Of a stretch of DNA of 64,000 nucleotides, positions 48,601 through 57,947 are shown piece after piece. A program made the translations under genes and the position numbers. Numbering within the stretch: position 1 is the first letter of the stretch; every line of letters begins with the position of its first letter. The notes below the pieces were generated by a model. It searched no databases, had not been told where the DNA came from, and worked only from the letters and a program-made list of their open reading frames with translations. Origin of the DNA: Cryptosporangium minutisporangium. GTDB lineage: Bacteria; Actinomycetota; Actinomycetes; Mycobacteriales; Cryptosporangiaceae. The DNA lies in contig NZ_BAAAYN010000066.1 in NCBI RefSeq assembly GCF_039536245.1, forward strand, positions 1 to 64,000. Direction: 5' to 3'.

Positions 48601-48768
48601 GTAACCGCCGAGTGCCGTCCGGTCCGCGCCCCCGTATGTCGGATCGGCGATGTAGTCGACAGCTCCTGCGGGTGGACTGGCAAGCATCGCAGCAACGGTG
48701 CCAACTGTGGCAGCGGCCGCGACCGCGGGTGCTCGCCATCGGGACGCACGACGTGCGTGTACCCCCAT
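45670..48768 (-). CDS. Large secreted Ig-like/FG-GAP repeat protein
   Basis: A 1032-residue exported protein. The signal peptide ends near residue 37 (SPPAGAVDY). The first ~440 residues carry delta-60-like repeats such as RFTAAGDRDTAWGTNGAV. Three Ig-like domains (about 490-770) follow, with repeated ITTQPLSE and INTQPQDQTADEGD openings. The C-terminal 250 residues hold FG-GAP/VCBS-like blocks of ~40 residues, each with GDxxGDGxxD calcium-type loops and FRPSNGTWY. No anchor motif is seen. The ATG at 48768 follows GGGGGGA at 6 nt. The gene splits the usual rsmA-ispE neighbourhood, suggesting insertion. A role as adhesin or matrix protein is inferred. Confidence 0.85.
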   Translation of the reverse strand: MGVHARRASRWRAPAVAAAATVGTVAAMLASPPAGAVDYIADPTYGGADRTALGGYTDVLGIDAVAFEAGGLAGDERYVLGQRQGGVDPRPVTLTRFTAAGDRDTAWGTNGAVTVANLPANTTVSHLVYDSNGGGRLYVVGRSGTNVIIAALDAAGAAVGGFGTLGVATRASGLGASYEAGFTVVDVEMSGTSLVIATQAVSTAGDRDARIMRVTSAGAFDTFGTGGIATLPTGLGTGALSIGGIAVLATSNNIVGTAQIAGSAGADSQSVVFAVAGTTGGPETAGTPLTTFGGTGGNPVGQSTALETAFETGGRSWTNEALGDAIEAADSAGKVVISGRAGTSLFLARVNANGTIDENWGGGGISPTTLQSNCSSGQPELASNSSRYWLTNDCGGSGEIFRFYLGGSPDTTFGAGGTVRLRGIDFGYAGSVSAEPITFTAGGAVVGAGTTRTVVGETRYDVASWRLAQVVPPVAPVFNPLTVLVGGGGTVAVGNSQTFDADFTGTAPVTIRWESRAPGASDWATVATGPGTLNQVLTTSTDSTLTVLNVSAAQHGTQYRAVGTNVAGTAMTSPATLAITNFPTITTQPLSERVFTGADNTTFTVAFTGTPNPTVQWQTRASANGSWANVSGSNLTVVTGASSSTLTVVDAPQALNNTQFRAILTNTLGTVTTNAVTLEVTGGPVINTQPQDQTADEGDDVTFSVSATAPVSPPLSYQWQRSTTGAENSFSNIPGATSASYTRSNVTGADDNTFYQVRITDAAGNFEYSRIATLTVDEGEEPEPTDVAWGDYDASGRTDIATYRNGVFAWQGGSDNFGQTGDRFVVGNFDEDPEFDKTVVRGNTWMIEDGPSVAFGRSTDIPVSGDFTGDGQADIAVFRPSNGTWYYQGGPAAGVQHGTVGDVPAAADYNGDGTDEIAVFRPSNGTWYVRGAASVKYGQRGDIPVRGDWNGDGDADRMVFRPSNGTWYLHGGANVQYGASGDIPLAGDFDGDGASDYAVYRPSKGTWHFRGKPTVTFNANGAMPVTGESATS

Positions 48769-49056
48769 GCTGTTTCCCCCCAAGGTCGTGTAACCCCCCT
48801 CCCGACGATGATCGGGAGTTCTCGTCGCACGCTAGCACTATCCGGACATAAGTGACTTATAGGATTCTCACGCCACGCATATCCGTCTACCGGAGAGCCG
48901 CGAGCCGACGCGAATGACCTCTGCGCGCCTTGGAGAGCGTCGTTAATCCAGATCAACGCCGTTTACACGACGTCCACAGTGCGACCCCTGAGAGGCGTTG
49001 CACGATTGCGTCTGCTGGAGGGGAGAAAAGTGTGCAGCGCCCGGCGGCGACGCGAC
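48769..49056. promoter_or_regulatory. Intergenic between rsmA and secreted-protein gene
   Basis: About 290 bp with no gene. The stretch near 48835-48890 is AT-richer and may hold the promoter of the large secreted-protein gene. No clear terminator for rsmA was found. Confidence 0.5.
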
Positions 49057-49983
49057 TCAGCGCGCGGCGGCGATCCGGGTAAAGGTCGCGACGTCGATCG
49101 TCTCGCCGCGCGCGGTCGGATCCACCCCGGCGGCCCGCAAAGCCGCCTCCGCGCGCACCGCTCCCCCGGCCCAACCGGCCAGCGCCGCCCGCAGTGTCTT
49201 GCGCCGCTGCGCGAACGCCGCGTCGACCACAGCGAACGTGTCCTTGCGCGACGCACCGACCGGCGGATCGCGCCGTTCCAGCCGGACCAGCCCGGAATCC
49301 ACATTGGGAACGGGCCAGAACACGGCCCGCGGCACGGCGCCGGCCTTGGTTACCGCGCAGTACCACGCTGCCTTCGCGCTCGGGACACCGTAGGTCCGCG
49401 AGCCGGGCGGGGCAGCCAGCCGGTCGGCGACCTCGGCCTGCACCATCACCAGCCCGGTGCGCAGCGTCGGCACGGTCTCCAGGAGGTGCAGGACGACCGG
49501 CACGGCCACGTTGTAGGGCAGGTTGGCCACGAGCGCGGTGGGCCCGTCGACGCCACGCGCCCCCTCGGCCGCCGACCCGGCCGGAACCGTCGCCGGACGG
49601 CTGCCGACGACACGCCGAGCGGCGTCGGCCAGCTCCTCGCACGACACCGTCATCGCATCGGCGGTCAGTACTTCCAGGTGCGCTGCCCGCGACGCCAGCC
49701 GCTCGGCGACGGTGCCCGGTAGCGCGCCGGCCAGCACCGGATCGATCTCCACCGCCACCACCCCGGCGGCGGCTCCCAGCAGGCCGAGCGTCAACGACCC
49801 GAGTCCTGGGCCGACCTCCAGCACCACGTCGTCCGGGCCGACTCCGGCGGTGCGGACGATGCGCCGGATCGTGTTCGGATCGTGCAGGAAGTTCTGGCCG
49901 AGCGTCTTGGTCGGACGCACACCGAGCCGCGAGGCCAGCGCACGAACCTCCGCCGGCCCGAGCAACCCGTCATCGCTGGACAC
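49057..49983 (-). CDS. rsmA: 16S rRNA dimethyladenosine transferase
   Basis: RsmA (KsgA) dimethylates two adenines at the 3' end of 16S rRNA. The 308-residue SAM-dependent enzyme has GQNFLHDPN near 29, motif [14 protein letters not shown] near 54, VAVEID near 76 and the catalytic [10 protein letters not shown] near 134; the C-terminal domain has [12 protein letters not shown] near 262. The GTG at 49983 is the first start giving the usual N-terminus. A 20-bp hairpin lies just upstream, between it and rpfB. Confidence 0.95.
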   Translation of the reverse strand: MSSDDGLLGPAEVRALASRLGVRPTKTLGQNFLHDPNTIRRIVRTAGVGPDDVVLEVGPGLGSLTLGLLGAAAGVVAVEIDPVLAGALPGTVAERLASRAAHLEVLTADAMTVSCEELADAARRVVGSRPATVPAGSAAEGARGVDGPTALVANLPYNVAVPVVLHLLETVPTLRTGLVMVQAEVADRLAAPPGSRTYGVPSAKAAWYCAVTKAGAVPRAVFWPVPNVDSGLVRLERRDPPVGASRKDTFAVVDAAFAQRRKTLRAALAGWAGGAVRAEAALRAAGVDPTARGETIDVATFTRIAAAR

Positions 49984-50000
49984 CCGAGGAACCCTACCTA

Positions 50001-50060
50001 CCGGCAGGCGCTGTGCGTTTCGGCGACCTATGGCCTGCCAAAACGCACAGCGCCTGCCGG
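50001..50060. terminator. 20-bp perfect stem between rpfB and rsmA
   Basis: Arms CCGGCAGGCGCTGTGCGTTT (50001-50020) and its complement (50041-50060) enclose a 20-nt loop. It lies 17 bp after the rpfB stop and 17 bp before the rsmA start. It may end the rpfB transcript, or control rsmA translation if transcribed through. Confidence 0.8.
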
Positions 50061-50077
50061 ATCGGAGGACGCGGGGC

Positions 50078-51178
50078 TCAGCTGAAGAGGCGCGAGCCGC
50101 AGACCGGCCACTGCCCGGCGCCGGCCGCGTTGTACAGCTTGATCGCGCGGTAGGTCTGCTCCGCAGGGCTCGCCTGGCTGGGCAGACCGGTGCCGCCCAC
50201 GCGCTGCCACGTCGAGACGCTGAACTGATAGAGCCCGTGGTAGGTGCCACCCGCGGAGACCACGGAAGCACGACCGCCGGACTCGCACTGCGCCAGCGCC
50301 GCCCAGTTCAGCCCGTTACCGCCGCTGGGGTACGCCTTGGTGCCCTTCGCGACCACGGTCGGCTTGGCGGCGGTCAGCACGGTCTTGGAGACCACCTGCT
50401 GCGTCGTGAGCTTGCCGTCCGTGTAGACGGACCGGACGACGCGGCGCTCCTTCCCGGAGCGTCCCTGAGTCACCACGCGCTTCTCGCCGGAGAACATGCT
50501 CGCGTCCTTACGCGTCGTTACCGGCGCCGCGATCGTCACGGTCTTGGTCGCGGTCTTCGTCGTGATCCGCTGCACCGTGACCTTCTGGCCGGTGGCCAGG
50601 ATGGTGGCGACCGCCGGGATCGCCCGGTCGTCCACGTCGAGCGAGAGGCCCTGCTCGACGAGCAGCTCCTCCACGGTCGCCGCGTAGGTGGTGGGGGTGG
50701 TCGTCCGGCCGTCCGCCTTCAGACTCACCTGCTTCTGCGTGCGGACGCTGAGCGCCGCGCCGTCGAGCGGCAGGCGCGAGCGGCGGGACGCGGAGAGCTT
50801 GATGTCACGGCGGCCCATGCTGAGCTCGTCGAGCGCCTCCTCGACGGTCGGCGCGGTGACCCAGACTTCCTGCGTCGTGCCGTCGACCGTGACCTTCAAT
50901 TTCCGGGCCCGGTCGACCTCGATCGTGTCCCCGCGACGGACCTCGGCATCAACGGCGGGGATCACTTCGTCGCGGTCACTGAGTTCGACCCCTGCGGAAG
51001 CCAGCACACCCCGGACGTCGTCCGCGTGGGTGTGGACCGTTCGCTGTTCTCCGTCGACACGGAGGGTCACCGCACGATCAGTGGCTACCCAGGCACCTCC
51101 TCCCGCGAGTAACGCCGCGACAGAGGCGATCTTGATTCCGGTAGCGACTTTGGACGTGCGCGGCGAGCGTTGAAACAC
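50078..51178 (-). CDS. rpfB: Resuscitation-promoting factor RpfB-type
   Basis: A secreted muralytic enzyme that wakes dormant cells. The 366-residue protein has an N-terminal signal/anchor helix (about 14-32), three DUF348 repeats (about 35-190), a G5 domain (about 200-280) and a C-terminal transglycosylase-like Rpf domain (about 290-366). The catalytic Glu lies in [11 protein letters not shown] near 299, and [18 protein letters not shown] and paired cysteines follow. Domain order and place beside rsmA match mycobacterial RpfB. No DUF348 repeat is missing. The start is GTG. Confidence 0.95.
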   Translation of the reverse strand: MFQRSPRTSKVATGIKIASVAALLAGGGAWVATDRAVTLRVDGEQRTVHTHADDVRGVLASAGVELSDRDEVIPAVDAEVRRGDTIEVDRARKLKVTVDGTTQEVWVTAPTVEEALDELSMGRRDIKLSASRRSRLPLDGAALSVRTQKQVSLKADGRTTTPTTYAATVEELLVEQGLSLDVDDRAIPAVATILATGQKVTVQRITTKTATKTVTIAAPVTTRKDASMFSGEKRVVTQGRSGKERRVVRSVYTDGKLTTQQVVSKTVLTAAKPTVVAKGTKAYPSGGNGLNWAALAQCESGGRASVVSAGGTYHGLYQFSVSTWQRVGGTGLPSQASPAEQTYRAIKLYNAAGAGQWPVCGSRLFS

Positions 51179-51420
51179 CCGACTCCAGACCTCAACGGAC
51201 CCGGGCAGGACGGTGATTCGTCGTGCTGTCCATCCCGGCTGCGTGGGTCGCTAGATGCTCCCTGGCGACCCGACGGGCCACCGTACGTGCCCGTTCGCCA
51301 CGCTGCCACCCGACCATCTCGGCACGTTCGGGACATCCAGGCCCCACAGCATCCGATTTGTAGCGCGCTCCGACGCCGGTTTCGTGGACTTCCTCACGCC
51401 CGCCGAGCCGCGCCGGACCG

Positions 51421-52242
51421 CTATCCCCAGGGCCCGAAGACGCGTTCCCCGGTGGCCCAGAGCGCGGCGGACAACTCGTCGATGTCGTCGCCACGGACCT
51501 CGGCCAACGCCCGCACGATCAGTGGAATCAAGTACGGAGCGTTAGGACGTCCGCGATACGGCATCGGCGTCAGGAACGGACCGTCGGTCTCCACCAGCAG
51601 GAGGTCCCGTGGCGCCACCGCAGCGGCGTCCCGCAGGTTCTGCGCGTTCTTGAACGTCAACGTGCCGGCGAAGCTCATCACGTACCCGGCGTCGGCACAG
51701 CGGCGGGCCATCGCCTCGTCGCCCGAGTAGCAGTGGAAAACGACCTTCTCCGGCGCTCCTTCCGAGGAGAGCACTCGGAAAACGTCCTCGTGGGCGTCCC
51801 GGTCGTGGATCACCAGCGCCTTGCCGGACCGCTTCGCGATCGCGATGTGTGCCCGGAACGACTCCTCCTGCGCCGCTATCCCCTCCGGACCGGTCCGGTA
51901 GAAGTCCAGGCCGGTCTCCCCGATGCCACGAACCTCGGGCCGCGACGCCAGCTTCTCGATCTCCGCGAGAGCGCCGTCGAGGTCCTCCAACGCGGGCACG
52001 TCGTTGGGGTGGATCGCCACCGTGGCGGCCACCCCCGGATGCGCGGCCGCGAGGTCGGCGGCCCAGGTCGAGGACGGTACGTCGCACCCCACCTGGACGA
52101 CCCGGGTGACGCCCACCGCCGCGGCCCTGGCGAGGGCCGCGGCGGGGTCACCACCCTGGACGTCGAGGTGGGTGTGGCTGTCGAGCACCGGAACCGCGAG
52201 CGGCTCGGGATCGGGAGGCGCTTCCCCCGAACGACCGCTCAC
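51421..52242 (-). CDS. tatD: TatD-family metal-dependent hydrolase
   Basis: A 273-residue TIM-barrel hydrolase; TatD proteins act as DNases or deoxyribonuclease-like enzymes. Metal-binding residues are present: DSHTHLD near 22-27, GETGLDFYR near 108, [10 protein letters not shown] near 146, FHCYSGD near 170 and ETDGPFLTP near 219. The GTG start overlaps the metG stop as GTGA, the standard metG-tatD coupling. rpfB follows 242 bp downstream. Confidence 0.95.
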   Translation of the reverse strand: MSGRSGEAPPDPEPLAVPVLDSHTHLDVQGGDPAAALARAAAVGVTRVVQVGCDVPSSTWAADLAAAHPGVAATVAIHPNDVPALEDLDGALAEIEKLASRPEVRGIGETGLDFYRTGPEGIAAQEESFRAHIAIAKRSGKALVIHDRDAHEDVFRVLSSEGAPEKVVFHCYSGDEAMARRCADAGYVMSFAGTLTFKNAQNLRDAAAVAPRDLLLVETDGPFLTPMPYRGRPNAPYLIPLIVRALAEVRGDDIDELSAALWATGERVFGPWG

Positions 52243-54029
52243 GAATCCCCCAGCCGCGCCAACTCTTCCTCCACGATCGACTCGTCGAGCTTCTTGAACA
52301 CCGGCTTCGGGGGCGCGAGCGGACGCCCGACCTCGATCGGCCGGGACACCCAGCGGGCGGACGCGGCCGCGTAGTCGCCACTGATCACCGGGTAGTCCGG
52401 TCCGCCCTCCTCGGAAACCTCGCGGACCTCAGGCGAACCCGACCAGACGCCGGTCTCACCGAGCAGCTCGTGCACCTTCTGGGCGGAGTGCGGCAGGAAC
52501 GGCGTCAGCAGGGCCTTGCAGTCGTCGACGACCTGGAGTGCGGTGTACAGGACCGTGTCCCGACGCTCGTGGGTAGAAGGATCCTTCAACGTCCACGGCG
52601 CCTGGTCGGAGAGGTACTTGTTCGCGTCGCCGACCACCCGCATCGCCTCGCCGATCGCCGCCTTGAACCGGGACCGCTCGAGCAGCGCTCCCACCGACGC
52701 GAACGCAGCCTTCGACGAGTCGAGCAGCGCAGCGTCGGCCTCGGTGAGCGTCCCGGGGGTGGGCACCGCACCGACGTTCTTGGCCGCCAGCGAGATCGAC
52801 CGGTTGACCAGGTTGCCCCAGCCGGCGACCAGCTCGTCGTTGTTGCGGCGCCGGAACTCCGTCCAGGTGAAGTCCGTGTCCTGGTTCTCCGGACCGGCCG
52901 CCGCGATGAAGTACCGCAGCGCGTCGGCGTCGTACCGGGACAGGAAGTCGTTGACGTAGATGACCACCCGCCGGGACGAGGAGAACTTCTTGCCCTCCAT
53001 CGTGAGGAACTCGCTGGAGACCACCTCGGTCGGCAGCTCCAGCGTCCCGAACTCGCCCGGCGAACCACCGCGCGACCCACGACCGTCGTAACCGAGCAGC
53101 TCCGCCGGCCAGATCTGGGAGTGGAACGTGATGTTGTCCTTGCCCATGAAGTAGAACGAGGACGCCTCGGGGTTGCACCACCAAGACTTCCACGCGTCCG
53201 GCTCCCCCGAGCGGCGCGCCCACTCGACCGACGCCGAGAGGTACCCGATCACCGCGTCGAACCAGACGTAGAGCCGCTTGCTGGGGTTGTTCTCCCAACC
53301 GGGCAGCGGCACCGGCACGCCCCAGTCGATGTCCCGCGTCATCGCCCGCGGCTTGATGTCGTCGAGCAGGTTCAGCGAGAACTTGAGGACGTTCGGCCGC
53401 CAGTCGGTGCGGGTCTGCAACCAGGACCCGAGCGCCTCGGCCAGCGCCGGCAGGTCCAGGAAGAAGTGCTCGGTCTCGACGAACTGCGGCGTCTCCCCGT
53501 TGATCTTCGAGCGCGGGTCGATCAGGTCGGTGGGGTCGAGCTGGTTGCCGCAGTTGTCGCACTGGTCGCCGCGGGCGCTCGGGTAGCCGCAGATCGGGCA
53601 GGTGCCCTCGATGAAGCGGTCGGGCAGCGTCCGGCCGGTCGACGGGCTGATCGCGCCCTTCGTTGCTTTGGGGATCAGGTACCCGTTGCGGTGCAGGGTC
53701 TTGAACAGCTCCTGGGCCACCGCGTAGTGGTTGCGCGTCGTGGTCCGGGTGAACAGGTCGTAGGAGAGCCCGAGTCCGGTCAGGTCGTCCACGATCACCC
53801 GGTTGTAGCGGTCGGCGAGCTCGCGCGGCGACACGCCCTCCTGCTCGGCCTGCACCAGGATCGGCGTCCCATGCTCGTCCGTCCCGGAGACCATCAGGAC
53901 CTTGTTGCCCGCCATGCGCTGGTACCGGCTGAAGACGTCGGACGGGACGCCGAATCCGGAGACGTGGCCGATGTGCCGCGGACCGTTGGCATAGGGCCAC
54001 GCGACCGCGGTGAGGATGTGACGGGTCAT
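52239..54029 (-). CDS. metG: Methionyl-tRNA synthetase
   Basis: A 596-residue class I aminoacyl-tRNA synthetase. The HIGH motif appears as PRHIGHVSG near 17, the zinc knuckle CPICGYP...CDNC near 139-160 and the KMSKS-type loop as GKKFSSSR near 352. The C-terminal anticodon domain ends without the dimerisation extension found in E. coli. The zinc knuckle has four Cys. The ATG is the only reasonable start. Confidence 0.97.
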   Translation of the reverse strand: MTRHILTAVAWPYANGPRHIGHVSGFGVPSDVFSRYQRMAGNKVLMVSGTDEHGTPILVQAEQEGVSPRELADRYNRVIVDDLTGLGLSYDLFTRTTTRNHYAVAQELFKTLHRNGYLIPKATKGAISPSTGRTLPDRFIEGTCPICGYPSARGDQCDNCGNQLDPTDLIDPRSKINGETPQFVETEHFFLDLPALAEALGSWLQTRTDWRPNVLKFSLNLLDDIKPRAMTRDIDWGVPVPLPGWENNPSKRLYVWFDAVIGYLSASVEWARRSGEPDAWKSWWCNPEASSFYFMGKDNITFHSQIWPAELLGYDGRGSRGGSPGEFGTLELPTEVVSSEFLTMEGKKFSSSRRVVIYVNDFLSRYDADALRYFIAAAGPENQDTDFTWTEFRRRNNDELVAGWGNLVNRSISLAAKNVGAVPTPGTLTEADAALLDSSKAAFASVGALLERSRFKAAIGEAMRVVGDANKYLSDQAPWTLKDPSTHERRDTVLYTALQVVDDCKALLTPFLPHSAQKVHELLGETGVWSGSPEVREVSEEGGPDYPVISGDYAAASARWVSRPIEVGRPLAPPKPVFKKLDESIVEEELARLGDS

Positions 54030-54218
54030 GGGGACAAGCCTAGGCCCCGTCCGTCGATGGGCTCACCCTCGCCGGGCGCGCTCGGCGCACCCATGCGCCG
54101 GGCGCGTGCCTAGGCCGTCAGTGGGGAACCGTTTTCCCGCGCCGCGGGGTGCGCATGCGCCACGCCGACAAACGGAACTATCCGTCATAACGGGCGAGGT
54201 GCGCGCTCCAATGGATCC

Positions 54219-55340
54219 GTGGGCACCAGCAACGACACAACGACGGACATTCGGACGGCCGAGACGGCGTCGGCTCTGTCCACCGAGGTACCGACGTTCG
54301 CCGGTTCACCCTCGTCGGCCGCCGCCGACGAGCCGGTCCTGTTCGAGTGGGACGCTCCGGTCTCCGGCGCTCACCCGCCGGCTGCGAACGCGTCCCGCGC
54401 GGACCCCTCCGACACCGACGAACTCCTGGTGGACGAGGGACGAGCCGCGCCGCACGAGATGGAGGGCGCGGAGCCGCTCCCCCTGGACCTGCCCGACCCG
54501 GCGGCACCACCGGCGCGGCCCGACCCGGAGCCCTCGCTGGTGCTCTACCGATCCGCCCCGCGGACTGGCGCGGACCGCTGGGTGGACGCCGGGCTCGCGC
54601 TGCTGCTCCGGGACCGCGTCCGCGCCGACGGAACACGCACCGGCGGAGCCGCCGGGCAGCACTGGCCCGCTCGGCACAGCATCGCCGGGGTGTCCGGCCT
54701 ACCCGGGAACGTCGGCGGCGTGCTCGGTGCGCATCGCCGGGCGGTCGGCGAGCGGGCCACCCAGCCCTCGATCCGCCGCGGGGCCGCACACGGGAGCCAG
54801 GAGACGACGCCCCCGGCACCTCCCGCCACCCCGAGCCATGCCGGTCTGCGCCACCCCGCGGCCGGACTCGTGCCTGCGCTGGCTCTCGGTCTGCTGGCGG
54901 CGTTCTTCGGCTGGGTGAGCGCGGCGCCATTCTGGCTGGCGAACGGGGTGGGAGCCGAGGGCACCGCGACCGTTACCCACTGTCGGCAGCAGGCGCTCGG
55001 CGACCGCTGCACCGGACGCTTCGTCGCTGACGACGGAACGTTCACCCGGATCGTCCGGCTCGCCGATCTGGATCCGTCCGACCGGGCGACCGGCAGCACC
55101 GTCGATGCTCGGATGCTGCCGGGTGGGAACGTCGCTTACGCCGGGCCAGCCGCCGGTCTGCACCTGCGGTGGATGCTGGGCTTCCTCGGGGTGCTGGCGT
55201 GCGGTGTCGGCGTCGGTGCGGCCACCGGAGTGCAGCGGCTGCGCCGCGAGGGCCCCCGCAAGGTCGGTGTCCTCTGGGCGCTGTCGCTCGGTGGCCCCGC
55301 CGTCCTCGCGCTGATCACTCTGGTCGCCGCGCTCCTGTGA
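54219..55340 (+). CDS. Membrane protein with extracytoplasmic beta loop
   Basis: A 373-residue protein of unknown function. The first 210 residues are acidic, Ala/Pro/Asp-rich and probably disordered, with a KISS-free globular patch near 110-180. A membrane helix (about 221-242) leads to an outside loop with a CRQQALGDRCTGRF cysteine pair near 253-265, like DUF3592-type domains. Two further helices lie at about 312-332 and 347-371. The GTG at 54219 has no clear ribosome site. It converges with rsmI, leaving a 10-bp gap. Confidence 0.7.
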   Translation: MGTSNDTTTDIRTAETASALSTEVPTFAGSPSSAAADEPVLFEWDAPVSGAHPPAANASRADPSDTDELLVDEGRAAPHEMEGAEPLPLDLPDPAAPPARPDPEPSLVLYRSAPRTGADRWVDAGLALLLRDRVRADGTRTGGAAGQHWPARHSIAGVSGLPGNVGGVLGAHRRAVGERATQPSIRRGAAHGSQETTPPAPPATPSHAGLRHPAAGLVPALALGLLAAFFGWVSAAPFWLANGVGAEGTATVTHCRQQALGDRCTGRFVADDGTFTRIVRLADLDPSDRATGSTVDARMLPGGNVAYAGPAAGLHLRWMLGFLGVLACGVGVGAATGVQRLRREGPRKVGVLWALSLGGPAVLALITLVAALL

Positions 55341-55350
55341 CCCGGCCGAA

Positions 55351-56208
55351 TCAGCTCTCGCTCCGCTTCGCCGCCTGCACCGCGTCGTAAACGACGCTGC
55401 GGGAGACGCCGACCGCGGTGGCGACCGCGCGCATCGCCTCCTTGCGCGGCACGCCGCCGGCCTCGGCGAGCGCCACCCGGCGGGCGAGTTCGGCGGCGTC
55501 GGGTGCGTCCTCGGCCCGGGGCGGCGGGGCCCCGGCGATCACGACCGTGATCTCGCCGAGCAGCCCGTCCTTCGCCCAGTCGGCGAGTTCGCCGAGCGTC
55601 CCCCGGCGGACCTCCTCGTGCGTCTTGGTCAACTCCCGGCAGACCGCGGCGTCCCGGTCGGCACCGAACGCCGCCACGGCGTCGGCGAGTGAGGACCCGA
55701 TGCGCTTGGGCGACTCGAAGAACACCATCGTGCGTGGTTCGCTCGCGAGCGCCGCGTACGTGCTCCGCCGCTTGCCCGGCTCCCGGGGCGGGAAGCCCTC
55801 GAAGCAGAACCGAGCGCTCGGCAGGCCGGACAGCGTGATCGCGGTGGTCACCGCCGACGGGCCGGGCAGGACGCTCACCGGGATGTCGGCCGCGATCGCC
55901 GCGGCGACCAGCCGGTACCCGGGATCCGAGACGCTGGGCATGCCGCCGTCCGTGACCAGCAGGACGGTGGCGCCGGCGACAGCCCGGTCCCGCAGGCCGT
56001 CGGTCTGCCGCTGCTCGGTGACGTCGTCGTAGCGGACGATCTGCCCGCCGACGGTCACTCCGAGGTCGGACGCGAGCCGCCGCGCCCGCCGAGTGTCCTC
56101 GGCCGCGATCACGTCCGCGGTCGCCAGCGCGTCCTTCAGCCGATCGGTCGCGTCACCCGGGTTACCCAACGGCACACCAGCGAGGACCACCCTGCCCTGA
56201 GCACTCAC
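55351..56208 (-). CDS. rsmI: 16S rRNA C1402 2'-O-methyltransferase
   Basis: RsmI methylates C1402 of 16S rRNA. The 285-residue tetrapyrrole-methylase-fold enzyme has VLAGVPLGNPGDATDR near 8-23, AAEDTRRARRL near 35, LVTDGGMPSVSDPGY near 83, PGPSAVTTAI near 109 and FFESPKRI near 156. The GTG at 56208 lacks a ribosome site but lies six bases after GATACT, fitting a leaderless transcript. metG-rsmI proximity is common in actinobacteria. Confidence 0.94.
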   Translation of the reverse strand: MSAQGRVVLAGVPLGNPGDATDRLKDALATADVIAAEDTRRARRLASDLGVTVGGQIVRYDDVTEQRQTDGLRDRAVAGATVLLVTDGGMPSVSDPGYRLVAAAIAADIPVSVLPGPSAVTTAITLSGLPSARFCFEGFPPREPGKRRSTYAALASEPRTMVFFESPKRIGSSLADAVAAFGADRDAAVCRELTKTHEEVRRGTLGELADWAKDGLLGEITVVIAGAPPPRAEDAPDAAELARRVALAEAGGVPRKEAMRAVATAVGVSRSVVYDAVQAAKRSES

Positions 56209-56228
56209 CGCACAAGTATCCCGGTCGG

Positions 56229-57410
56229 TTACGCGGCGGGTGTATCCCAGTCGACGTGGTAGCGGTACATCCAGTCGTTGTTCATCGAACGCGACGCCAG
56301 TCGCAGGAACACCGGCATCATCGCGTCCCGCAGCACTCGCCCCACCGGCCCGGCGGCCTTCATCGAGCTGGTCCTTGCGCCGGCCGCCACGACCCGCTCC
56401 ACCCGCGGCCGGCGCAGCGCGACGTAGGTGGCGAACGCGTCCGCGACGTCGGGCAGGTCCCGCAGGCACTTGGCGAGCACCACCGCGTCCTCGATCGCCA
56501 TCGACGCCCCCTGCCCGGACGACGGTGCCGTCGCGTGTGCGGCGTCCCCGGCCAGGACCACTCGCCCGCGGTACCAGTTCGGCACCGCGCGGAGGTCGTA
56601 CGTGGCCCAGCCGGTCATGGGGTTCGTGCTCGCCTCGATCAACGCGACGGCCGGCGAGCGATCTCCGGCGAAGAGGTCGAGCAGCCGTTGCCGCCACGCG
56701 TCACCCGTGGCGATCTCGGCGAGTTCCGCCGCCGTCGGCGGGGTGGGATACGGCGGGTTGGCGAACCACCACACCTCGCCGTTCGGCGCCGGTACGTAGC
56801 CGAAGAACGCGCGCTTGCCGAAGACCATCGTGAACGTTCCCGGCTCGGCGTCGACCTCCACACCGCGGGCGTAGCCACCGGTGTTCAGTACCGGCACGTA
56901 CCGCGGAGCCGGTGCGTCCGGGTCGATGACGGTCCGGGTCAACGAGTGCAGGCCGTCGCACCCGACCAGGAGGTCGCCCTGCGCCTCGCTCCCGTCCGCG
57001 AAGCGGGCTCGGACGCCGTCCGGCGTCTGCTCGACGCCGACCAGGCTCTTGCCGTACTCGACCGGCACGCCCCGCCGCACCGCCTCGTCGCGAAGCGCCC
57101 GGTACAGGTCGGCACGGCGGATCGTCCGGCTCGTCGCGCCCTCGGCCCCGTGCGCCATCCGGCCGAGCACCCGGCCGGTTCCGCTGCGCATCACCATCCG
57201 GGGCGTCGGGAACGCGGCGGCCTCGACCGGCTCGGCCGCCCCGAGAACGCGCAGAGCGTCCATTCCGTTGCCGGCGAACGTGAGGAACAGCCCGACGTCG
57301 TCCGCGACGTCCGGATGCCGCTCGTAGATCGTCGCGTCCAGACCGGCGCGGCGGAGCGCGATCGCGGCCGCCGCGCCGGCGACGCCACCACCGATGACAA
57401 GCGCATGCAT
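56229..57410 (-). CDS. FAD-dependent monooxygenase
   Basis: A 393-residue group A flavoprotein monooxygenase (PHBH fold). It has the FAD dinucleotide motif VIGGGVAGAAAA near 5-16, the DG motif VGCDGLHS near 145 and the GD motif LAGDAAHATAPSSGQG near 287. Such enzymes hydroxylate aromatic substrates; the substrate here is unknown. The ATG at 57410 faces a MarR gene across 54 bp, so the MarR protein probably represses it and is relieved by the substrate or a drug. Confidence 0.9.
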   Translation of the reverse strand: MHALVIGGGVAGAAAAIALRRAGLDATIYERHPDVADDVGLFLTFAGNGMDALRVLGAAEPVEAAAFPTPRMVMRSGTGRVLGRMAHGAEGATSRTIRRADLYRALRDEAVRRGVPVEYGKSLVGVEQTPDGVRARFADGSEAQGDLLVGCDGLHSLTRTVIDPDAPAPRYVPVLNTGGYARGVEVDAEPGTFTMVFGKRAFFGYVPAPNGEVWWFANPPYPTPPTAAELAEIATGDAWRQRLLDLFAGDRSPAVALIEASTNPMTGWATYDLRAVPNWYRGRVVLAGDAAHATAPSSGQGASMAIEDAVVLAKCLRDLPDVADAFATYVALRRPRVERVVAAGARTSSMKAAGPVGRVLRDAMMPVFLRLASRSMNNDWMYRYHVDWDTPAA

Positions 57411-57433
57411 GACCGTCTCCGTCCGTGGAAGTA

Positions 57434-57453
57434 TTTCGTTCGGCCAAACTAAA
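57434..57453. promoter_or_regulatory. Candidate MarR operator
   Basis: TTTCGTTCGG/CCAAACTAAA forms a 20-bp palindrome with two mismatched positions in the 54-bp divergent promoter. It lies 11 bp before the MarR start. Confidence 0.55.
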
Positions 57454-57464
57454 CATAAAGTACG

Positions 57465-57941
57465 ATGTCAAGCGTGGCCTCCGAACGCGAGACGCTGATC
57501 GCGCAGCTGGACATGGCGGGACGGGCGCTCAGCACGGTGGCGGTCATGTTCCACACGGCGCTCGCCGAACTCTCCGGGCTGAGCGCCACCGAGCAGAAGG
57601 CGCTGGATCTGATCGAGCGGTTCGGCCCGCTCACCGCCGGCGATCTCGCTCAGCGCTCGGGCCTCGCGCCCGCCTCGGTCACCGGCCTGTTGAGCCGTCT
57701 GGAGAAGAAGGGGTTCGCACGGCGCATCCCCAACCCGGAGGACCGGCGCAGCGTCCTGGTCGAGATCGTCCGCGGCCGCCTGGATGCGATCGGACCGCAC
57801 TTCGTCGAGTTGCTGCGGCCGTTGCACCAGCTCTACGACACGTTCAGCGACGAGGAGCTGCGCGCGATCTTGCGCTACCTGACCGAGGCGGCGAGGCTCC
57901 AGCAGGAGGTCACCGGACGGCTCCCGAGGGCCGACAGATGA
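57465..57941 (+). CDS. MarR-family regulator
   Basis: A 158-residue winged-helix repressor. The DNA-binding core lies at about 35-105 with LTAGDLAQRSGLAPASVTGL (recognition helix) and the wing region RRIPNPEDRRSVLVEI; flanking helices form the dimer. It is divergent to the FAD monooxygenase with a palindrome between, a typical autoregulated pair. It ends six bases from the converging membrane-protein gene. Confidence 0.92.
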   Translation: MSSVASERETLIAQLDMAGRALSTVAVMFHTALAELSGLSATEQKALDLIERFGPLTAGDLAQRSGLAPASVTGLLSRLEKKGFARRIPNPEDRRSVLVEIVRGRLDAIGPHFVELLRPLHQLYDTFSDEELRAILRYLTEAARLQQEVTGRLPRADR

Positions 57942-57947
57942 GCGGCC

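Noticed and set aside
51179-51420. c-di-AMP (ydaO-type) riboswitch before rpfB
   Set aside because: Looked for because rpf genes in some actinobacteria have one; the conserved core could not be found by eye. A covariance-model search would settle it.
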